From Histomonas meleagridis (Eukaryota > Parabasalia > Tritrichomonadida > Dientamoebidae): 64,000 nt of DNA. The notes beneath the pieces were generated by a model. The model saw only the letters and a program-made list of their open reading frames with translations, made no database searches and had not been told where the DNA came from. The stretch is from contig WSYJ01000099.1 of assembly GCA_020186115.1 (NCBI GenBank), forward strand, positions 806,001 to 870,000, in the 5' to 3' direction. Below, piece after piece: positions 57,787-64,000 of the stretch. How positions within the stretch are numbered: the first letter of the stretch is position 1; every line of letters starts with the position of its first letter. The position numbers were made by a program, and so were the translations under genes.

Positions 57787-58203
57787 ATTAATATACATTC
57801 AATTTGAGAGAATTGAAAATTGAAAACCTTGAATTCAAAAAGTCGATCACATTGTGACGGATTCAATTCCCCACAAATTCTGGAGCTCTTCTCCAGCTTC
57901 GCATGATTAATATCTAATATTATCATAAATATCGTAAATAAATAAATTCATGATATAAATGAATATGATTTCTTTTTGTTAAAATATTCATTATATATTG
58001 AAATATGAATCTTCGAAAAATCGACTTTTTTACGAATTAAAATATCTTAACTCTAAAAAAAAAATTGACATTCCATTCTCTAAGAATTTTAGCGAATCAT
58101 TTTTAATCTATTATATTAAAATTATATTGAAAAATATTTCGAAACCAGGGACTACATATAAATTTTTTCCAATCTTATTATTTTATCAATTCAAAAAGTG
58201 GTA
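57787..58203 (+). repeat. left long inverted arm of the Kolobok-like element
   Basis: Pairs with 59507-59915; shared words include GAGCTCTTCTCCAGCTTCGC and GAAACCAGGGACTACATATA. Confidence 0.85.
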
Positions 58204-58351
58204 AAAATTTATGAAATGAATTCAATTATTTATTGAAATCATGTTGATTCATATGGATTTCTCAAATAATCAGATTTATTTAGTTTTTCATTTTTATCTT
58301 TCATATTGTGATCTTTGCTCTCTCATTCTTTTTTGAAAATCCACAGATCTC

Positions 58352-59477
58352 CTATGGAAATTTAACAATTTTTTTTTGATTTTCAAATTGAATAATTCTG
58401 TGATAAATGTTTAGAGGTAATTCAGGGAGATTTAGCCTTTGCCGCAAAATCAATCTCCAATTACTCATCTCGTTAAAATCAAGTAAAGCACAACATAATC
58501 GGCACAAAGCTGTTTTCCTTCATGCAAATTCTTTGTTCATCATGTGTGATTTAATCGAATGATAGCATTCATTCAATTGTGTAGAAACCGATAGCTGGCA
58601 ATTTTTTAAAATAAATGAAGTCTTTCCTAAAAGCTCATGTAAACATTTAAGAGCATTTGAATCGTTTTTATATTTCCATTCGAATGTTGATTGTTTGTGT
58701 TGAATGCATTTTTCATGATTCTCTTTGTAGTGTTCAAGAGCATTCATCCACAACCGAATATTTTCGAAAGGTGACGATGGAAATCTTATCAATAAGTTAA
58801 GATATGTGATGAGATGAACTTTTAAATCTTATAGTTTTCCATCAGATTTTTTGTTAAAATTAATGAAATGCCGCTCAGAGACTTAATGGTGTGATTAAGG
58901 TCCAACATTTCTTCAATTGGCCATATTTTTTTCATTAAGCTTCTCACAGCGCTATCGTTGTCATGGCAATAACCGACAATTCTTGTATCGTGCTTGATAC
59001 GTTCTGCCAAATTTTTTATGCAAATGACCTCCATATTTTGTGAGCTTCCATTGTAATTTGTTGGATTAGCATTGGTTGATCGTTGAAGTACTTCAAAATC
59101 TATAATTTTATATTTTATTGGTCATTTGCGGCAACGATACAATGACGACCGTTACGTCGGTGGTCCCAACTACCATCTAGGCTGATTATTGTGTTGGGTT
59201 GCATTAAATTCTTCCAAAATTCAGCACACTCTCTCGCCAATGCTATAATTTTATCGATAACTATATCTACATATTTATAATAAGTAGAATGTGAAAAAGG
59301 ATTAATATTATTTTGCATGAAACATAGAGCAACTGATTTATAAGAAAGACCATAAATCAAAATAGAATAAGCAAACTGTAAAGGATTGAGTAAAGATTGA
59401 TTTCTATTGTAAATTTTTTCTTTTCCTTTTTGAAGGTTTTGTATTTTTGCTTTTTGTGCTTTCGTCTTTGGCGGCAT
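58352..59477 (-). pseudogene. Kolobok/Mutator-like transposase, broken
   Basis: It starts at ATG 59477 (MPPKTKAQKAKIQNLQKG). The N-terminal region includes LQFAYSILIYGLSYKSVALCF, followed by SLDGSWDHRRNGRHCIVAAND with the first catalytic Asp. A frameshift at about 59113 leads to YKIIDFEVLQRSTNANP, then RIVGYCHDNDSAVRSLMKKI and the MLDLNHTIKSL block (second acidic region). A second frameshift near 58835 leads to VHLITYLNLLIRFPSSPFEN, the conserved His/Cys end HKQSTFEWKYKND and NECYHSIKSHMMNKEFA, where TGA replaces an expected Trp codon; RKTALCRLCCALLDFNE continues in frame to a TAG at 58352. Not functional. Confidence 0.75.
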
Positions 59478-59506
59478 TACGTAATGTTAACAGTTATGGT
59501 TGCCAC

Positions 59507-59915
59507 TTTTTGAATTGATAAAATAATAAGATTGGAAAAAATTTATATGTAGTCCCTGGTTTCGAAATATTTTTCAATATAATTTTAATATAATAGATTA
59601 AAAATGATTCGCTAAAATTCTTAGAGAATGGAATGTCAATTTTTTTTTTTATATTTTAATTCGTAAAAAAGTCGATTTTTCGAAGATTCATATTTCAATA
59701 TATAATGAATATTTTAACAAAAAGAAATCATATTCATTTATATCATGAATTTATTTATTTACGATATTTATGATAATATTAGATATTAATCATGCGAAGC
59801 TGGAGAAGAGCTCCAGAATTTGTGGGGAATTGAATCCGTCACAATGTGATCGACTTTTTGAATTCAAGGTTTTCAATTTTCAATTCTCTCAAATTGAATG
59901 TATATTAATTTTGAT
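59507..59915 (-). repeat. right long inverted arm of the Kolobok-like element
   Basis: Reverse-complement partner of 57787-58203, with few substitutions and short indels. Confidence 0.85.
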
Positions 59916-60267
59916 ATGAAGCCTAAATTTATGATTTTACCCTTCGATTTAACGGTTATTTGAAAAAAAAGTCGAAAAAAATTAATCTTATTTATTTTCT
60001 ATAATTATATACAATATATTGTATATATATTATTATATTTCATCTTAATCGTCATATGAATAAAATCTGTAAATATCTCATATTTACTAAGATATTCACA
60101 TTTTGAAAACTTAATTTTGAATTGATATCTGGCCGGACTACACCCTTAAGTGGGAATCCGAAAAATTTTTTCAAAGAAGTCTTATCAAATTTTGAGTTAG
60201 AAGAATCGTTAATTAGGGTGTCAAACTGACACAAAGTTCGGTTTTCGTTTTATATATCATTCAAGGA

Positions 60268-62670
60268 ATGCTTACCTTGGTTTTCCAATACCTGTTGTTA
60301 GTAGGGTCAATTCCTGATGATTCTGAAATAACAGCTCGAGATACATTTCATCTTCATAATAAAGGTCTCCATGATTGCATTGAAAATGAAGATATGAATA
60401 TAATACCTGCATGGGAAAAAGGTTACACAGGAAAAGGCGTTAAGATTACATTTCTTGATACAGGATGTTTAAATACACATATAGATCTTAAAGATAATTT
60501 TGACATTGAAAATTCATGGAACGAAAACACACAAGGGCACATACCGAACGTAGATGTACAAACAAATATGCATGGCACATCATCGGTTGCAATGGCATCA
60601 GCTGCTGCAAATGGTGAAGGTTGTGTTGGTACAGCATATGAATCAAGCTGGTCAATGATCGCAGATAAATCATGGAAATACACTGGTATTAAAAACATGA
60701 GCAAGTTCGTCGAAATGTTAGATCGATCTAATGCTGATATTCGTAGTACTGGAAGCTCCGAACTCGGTGTTGAAGAAGACGGCCAGTATTATATGGCACC
60801 TTATCGCGACTTACCCGAAATCGAAGAACTAATGAATCGATCCATGTCAAAACGAAATGGTCTTGGGCAACTTTGGTTCCAATCTGCAGGCAATTTTGGC
60901 CATCTTGGAATCAATACCAACCTCCTTTTCATCACAACATATCGTCAAGAAATGGCGATTGGTTCTTCGTCACGCCGTGGCCAACCAATTGGTTATTCAC
61001 AGATTGGCTGTGTTTTTGTTAATACAGCTTCAGGGGGAAGCGAAATTCCATTTCATCCATTTCGATATGAGCCAACAATTTACACCGCAAAAGCTGCGAA
61101 TAATAGATCCTTTGGCGACTTCTCTGGTACCTCAGGTTCCTCGCCACAAGTTGCCGGCGTTGCCGCATTAGTTCTTCAAGCCAATCCTAAGTTAACATGG
61201 CGTGATGTTCAATATATATTATCATTAACAGCGACAATTAATGATCCAAACCATCCATGGTGGATCACAAATGCAGCAGGTTATAAGTATCACTATACGC
61301 AAGGCTTTGGTCGAGTTGATGCTGGTCTTGCAGTATCTGTAGCTGAAACATGGACTAATGTTGCATCCGAAGTACACGTTGTTTCGAAAGAAGATAAATC
61401 CGAATATTATATGCCCAAGATCCTTGAAGACTTTGCTGAGATATCAATTGAAGTTCCACCAGGAATACAATTCATGGAATATTTAGTGTTTAAGTTTGGT
61501 GTTGTTAGAAAGCAAGCATCACATCTTCATTTCATATTAACATCCCCACAAGGCACTGAATTCACTATTTTATTCCCAAGTAATGTGCTTTGTGTTACTC
61601 CGGACAAGAAGTTTTATTCTGCAGATAAGTTACGTTTAGCTACACGCGCATTCTTTGGTGAAAACCCAACAGGTATATGGAAACTGAAGTTTAAGCAACA
61701 AGCATATTTCGTCAATGACAAGTTATTACATCCATCACTTGAAATATGGGGCACAGCTGAGAAGCCAAACTTACCAAACATCACACGAAGAAAAGCAGCA
61801 ACAAATACAATTGTTGTAGACACAGGTAAATCAACACGAGAAAGCGAAACAATCAAAATCGAAAATCCAGTATGCGGAGAAAAGATGAAAATCACATTAA
61901 CACTTGACAGTGATCGCGCTCCAATTACAGAGAGTGCAAATATACCAATAGTATTATGGGATGGAAATGACACATTTAATCTTGGCTCAATGAGATCTAA
62001 TCCATATGAAATGCCCGCTCCATGTGTTTTTAAGGACAATTCGACATATACAATCAGTGCAAGGTATATTACCAATTATCAAGTTGACTTTATCTCAACA
62101 CAAGTTACATTTAGGAACACAAAGAAACCATCGAATTCATTAATTAAACCGAAGCCTTATGACGTAGTTAACTATACTGATGGCTTGGATTGCCAATGGG
62201 TTCGAAATGACGACAAATTGAAACATACACTTTATGAAGAGAAAGTAGTTATCGATGTAATGGATCTCGAAACAAAGGACACAATTGTACAATATCAATC
62301 GCTTAGTGGACCTGATAATGGTAATATTCATATTCCTTTACAAAGAGAATGTTTGAAATGCGTTTTAACGATTACACCAGTTAAGGAATCGAAATCAGAT
62401 CCATGCGCAGCGTACATTGTGCCTTTCACTGCTGTAGCAAATTCTTCTTCGAAAGTGCCCGAAAAATGGTATATGGATCTGTCGAACAAGAGATGTAACA
62501 TACCGGAGGGAATTTTGGTGGGTCAGCCACCTCAACAAAGAAGAAACAGAAGATGGATTGCAGGACTCGTTGTGGTGGTAATTGCACTAATTATTATCGG
62601 CGTTATTGTGCTGCTCGTTTTGAGAAGGCGTAAGATAAAGAATGACCAGAGTTTTAACTCATTTGCATAA
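60268..62670 (+). CDS. kexin-like proprotein convertase (S8B) with P domain
   Basis: 800 residues. Signal peptide MLTLVFQYLLLVGSIP; a catalytic S8B domain with Asp in FLDTGCLNTHIDL (~62), His in NMHGTSSVAMASAAANG (~101), oxyanion Asn in QSAGNFGHLG (~205) and Ser in GDFSGTSGSSPQVAGVAALVL (~287). The P domain (about 370-500) shows VASEVHVV, EISIEVPPGIQ, HLHFILTSPQGTEF and FGENPTGIWKLKF. A Ser/Thr-rich region and a transmembrane helix (~762-784, GLVVVVIALIIIGVIVLLVL) with a basic cytoplasmic tail (RRRKIKNDQSFNSFA) follow. The layout matches yeast Kex2/furin-like enzymes that cut secretory precursors. The prodomain is short. The stop is TAAA. Confidence 0.93.
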   Translation: MLTLVFQYLLLVGSIPDDSEITARDTFHLHNKGLHDCIENEDMNIIPAWEKGYTGKGVKITFLDTGCLNTHIDLKDNFDIENSWNENTQGHIPNVDVQTNMHGTSSVAMASAAANGEGCVGTAYESSWSMIADKSWKYTGIKNMSKFVEMLDRSNADIRSTGSSELGVEEDGQYYMAPYRDLPEIEELMNRSMSKRNGLGQLWFQSAGNFGHLGINTNLLFITTYRQEMAIGSSSRRGQPIGYSQIGCVFVNTASGGSEIPFHPFRYEPTIYTAKAANNRSFGDFSGTSGSSPQVAGVAALVLQANPKLTWRDVQYILSLTATINDPNHPWWITNAAGYKYHYTQGFGRVDAGLAVSVAETWTNVASEVHVVSKEDKSEYYMPKILEDFAEISIEVPPGIQFMEYLVFKFGVVRKQASHLHFILTSPQGTEFTILFPSNVLCVTPDKKFYSADKLRLATRAFFGENPTGIWKLKFKQQAYFVNDKLLHPSLEIWGTAEKPNLPNITRRKAATNTIVVDTGKSTRESETIKIENPVCGEKMKITLTLDSDRAPITESANIPIVLWDGNDTFNLGSMRSNPYEMPAPCVFKDNSTYTISARYITNYQVDFISTQVTFRNTKKPSNSLIKPKPYDVVNYTDGLDCQWVRNDDKLKHTLYEEKVVIDVMDLETKDTIVQYQSLSGPDNGNIHIPLQRECLKCVLTITPVKESKSDPCAAYIVPFTAVANSSSKVPEKWYMDLSNKRCNIPEGILVGQPPQQRRNRRWIAGLVVVVIALIIIGVIVLLVLRRRKIKNDQSFNSFA

Positions 62671-63188
62671 AATAAAAAACATCGCTTCTCAAAAAGTGAC
62701 ATTACTTATAAAAACTGATACTTGGCCAGGCGGTTCGATCAATGCTATCGAAAAGTGTCGTTTAACGGCCGCTGATTGTGTTTTTCAAACAGAAGTCAAA
62801 ATTTAACAGTACTGTGAATTATCAATGACAAAGACATGTGACGTAAAATGAGGTTAATCAAGACTTATTCCTTGAAGGTGTGTAAGGCAGCTGCCATCTA
62901 AAATAAGACGTGTAAATAAATTGGGGAATATAAAGTTCATAGTATAAAGGATATCTTGTATCAACTTCCATTAGTTTTGAAACTTGATTGGATGTTTAAT
63001 TAAGTAATGATTATTTTCATTAAACGCCAAGAACATTTTGTTAATTGCAACGATTTCATATGAAACAAATTTCAATTGTTGATATTTTTGGTGGAGTTGG
63101 TGGCACTTCCATAAAAATCAAAAAGTATTTTTGTAAATTTGAATAATTGATGCAAAAGTGTTCTGTTTTTAATAGTAGGTTGATAAAA
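62671..63188. other. intergenic, no gene assigned
   Basis: 518 bases. At 62730-62780 there is a GC-richer block with GGCGGTTC and TTTAACGGCC, M3-like words about 400 bp before the next ATG. A resemblance to the U2 snRNA start (ATCGCTTCTC at ~62680) was considered and not supported. Confidence 0.4.
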
Positions 63189-64000
63189 ATGGATACAAAA
63201 AAGTACGATATGTTCAGGCGAAATTATTTTCATATAACATTACATCAAATGGAAAACAACTTGCCTTTTTTTGTTGAATGTCTTAGGAATACTCTTTCTA
63301 ATGATGATGAAGAAAGGACAAAAGCAACAGGATATGTAACAAATATCCTTACAACAAATGCTTTAAAAATTCTTGAGTATACAACGACGATCATCTTAGC
63401 TTCAGAAACACAAGAAACTGTTCTTATAAATCAGTCTCTAATTTTAATACAGCATATTTTTAAACCCAGCCAAGCCCAAAATCGTAAATTTCTTTTAGGC
63501 AAATGGGAGTCACTTCCTTTTGAAGTAAGAGACACAATCAAAAAAGCAGTTATTCGTGGGTTATTTTATAACGAACTCAGCACGCGTCAAATAGGAGCAC
63601 ATTGTTTAACATTTATATATGATTTAGATCAAAGAAATTTTTCTGAACATGTTCTTTTATCCTTAACAGATCCAATGCTTAATCCTAGTTATCCTATTCC
63701 ATGCACCATGGGTTGTTTTTTTGCCTTAAATGAGTTATATCAAAAGAAATTATTATATAAAGGCTTACCAAACTTTACTATTTCCACCAAAAAGATATGC
63801 GAAGTCTTTATCAAATTAGCCAATGACCAAAACCTTTTACCACAAAACGAATATATTATGTTAGTTGATATCTTTGCAAATTGTTTTCCACTTTTTGGGG
63901 AATTTTTTGCTGATCCTCAATTCCGTAATGGGTTATTAGTACTTATACATCAGAAACTTTCACAGCTACAAATTGACATTGTCCATAATTGTTATTATCA
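63189..64000 (+). CDS. importin-beta-like HEAT-repeat protein (N-terminal part, gene continues)
   Basis: At least 270 residues in frame to the window end. HEAT-type helix pairs (LPFFVECLRNTLSNDDEERTKAT, ALKILEYTTTIILASETQE) and the second repeat with IQHIFKPSQAQNRKFLLGKW followed by SLPFEVRDTIKKAVIRGLF resemble the N-terminal half of importin-beta (KPNB1), a nuclear transport receptor that binds Ran-GTP with its N-terminal HEAT repeats. ATG 63189 (MDTKKYDMFRR) is the chosen start; there is no downstream stop in view. Another karyopherin of the family is possible. Confidence 0.6.
   Translation, partial: MDTKKYDMFRRNYFHITLHQMENNLPFFVECLRNTLSNDDEERTKATGYVTNILTTNALKILEYTTTIILASETQETVLINQSLILIQHIFKPSQAQNRKFLLGKWESLPFEVRDTIKKAVIRGLFYNELSTRQIGAHCLTFIYDLDQRNFSEHVLLSLTDPMLNPSYPIPCTMGCFFALNELYQKKLLYKGLPNFTISTKKICEVFIKLANDQNLLPQNEYIMLVDIFANCFPLFGEFFADPQFRNGLLVLIHQKLSQLQIDIVHNCYY

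Larger units (their letters stand above)
57754..60145 (-). mobile_element. Kolobok-like DNA transposon with long inverted repeats and TTAA duplication, decayed
   Basis: 2392 bp. The ends GGGTGTAGTCC and GGACTACACCC are each flanked by TTAA (57750-57753, 60146-60149), the target duplication of Kolobok and piggyBac elements. Inside the ends are long near-identical inverted arms of about 420 bp (57787-58203 against 59507-59915). The right end has about 200 bp that the left lacks. The transposase, on the minus strand, has DGSWDHRRN and HDNDSAVRSLMKKIW, which suit a Kolobok/Mutator-like DDE enzyme with a DGxW motif. The host sequence CACTTAAGTG around the site is a palindrome. Confidence 0.75.

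Noticed and set aside
54929-60267. CRISPR or integron-like repeat arrays
   Set aside because: The repeats seen are transposon ends and a palindrome; none is a regular short repeat with unique spacers. The window is eukaryotic.
62675-62720. U2 snRNA-like start (ATCGCTTCTC)
   Set aside because: The match ends after ten bases, and the GUAGUA branch-site recognition sequence and Sm site are missing.

Overview
This window looks like nuclear DNA of a trichomonad (Parabasalia), most likely Tritrichomonas or a close relative. The signs are very AT-rich intergenic DNA, closely packed genes with long uninterrupted reading frames and no recognisable introns, a BspA-type leucine-rich-repeat surface protein, an ankyrin (DUF3447-like) gene family, a bacterial-type glutamine synthetase III, TCA(C/T)(A/T) initiator-like motifs a few bases before start codons, Myb/M3-like motifs near starts, and stop codons that often overlap TAAA. 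The genus is an inference; no species marker was identified.

Layout. 1-6.2 kb: a partial DRC3-like flagellar gene, a Sel1-repeat membrane protein, the 3' end of a protein kinase, a BspA-like surface protein and a coiled-coil gene broken by two frameshifts. 6.25-8.0 kb: a decayed Tc1/mariner-pogo-like transposon with 53-54 bp inverted ends. 8.4-25.6 kb: a dense block holding a DUF4419 protein, an MBL-fold hydrolase, several small genes, a ubiquitin-like protein, a PPIL2/CYC4-like U-box cyclophilin, a lidless Hsp70, glutamine synthetase III, a PlsC acyltransferase, a large membrane-anchored subtilase and the GPN3 GTPase. 25.9-32.8 kb: an ankyrin relic, two armadillo-like genes around a Wntless-like membrane protein, and a CCCH zinc-finger protein. 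33.0-50.3 kb: an ASCC3-like double-cassette helicase with an Asn-rich repeat tail, kinesin-2, a third armadillo-like gene, a coiled-coil protein, an LRR-PP2C phosphatase and a GAF-PDE.

50.6-60.2 kb is the accessory part. It contains an ankyrin pseudogene expanded into a 170-bp tandem array, an island with V-ATPase subunit c, a tRNA-Glu, B9D1 and a small membrane protein, then a 0.9-kb non-autonomous transposon with ~180-bp inverted ends enclosing a perfect 68-bp palindrome, and a 2.4-kb Kolobok-like element flanked by TTAA. A kexin-like convertase and the start of an importin-beta-like gene close the window.

There is no operon-like functional grouping, but three genes (DRC3, kinesin-2, B9D1) belong to the flagellum or its transition zone. 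DRC3 and kinesin-2 share an identical 13-bp motif just before their starts. Two subtilases, the BspA protein and the Sel1 and Wntless-like proteins serve the secretory system or cell surface; PPIL2, ASCC3 and GPN3 serve RNA and ribosome metabolism. I saw no CRISPR array, rRNA or complete autonomous transposon.
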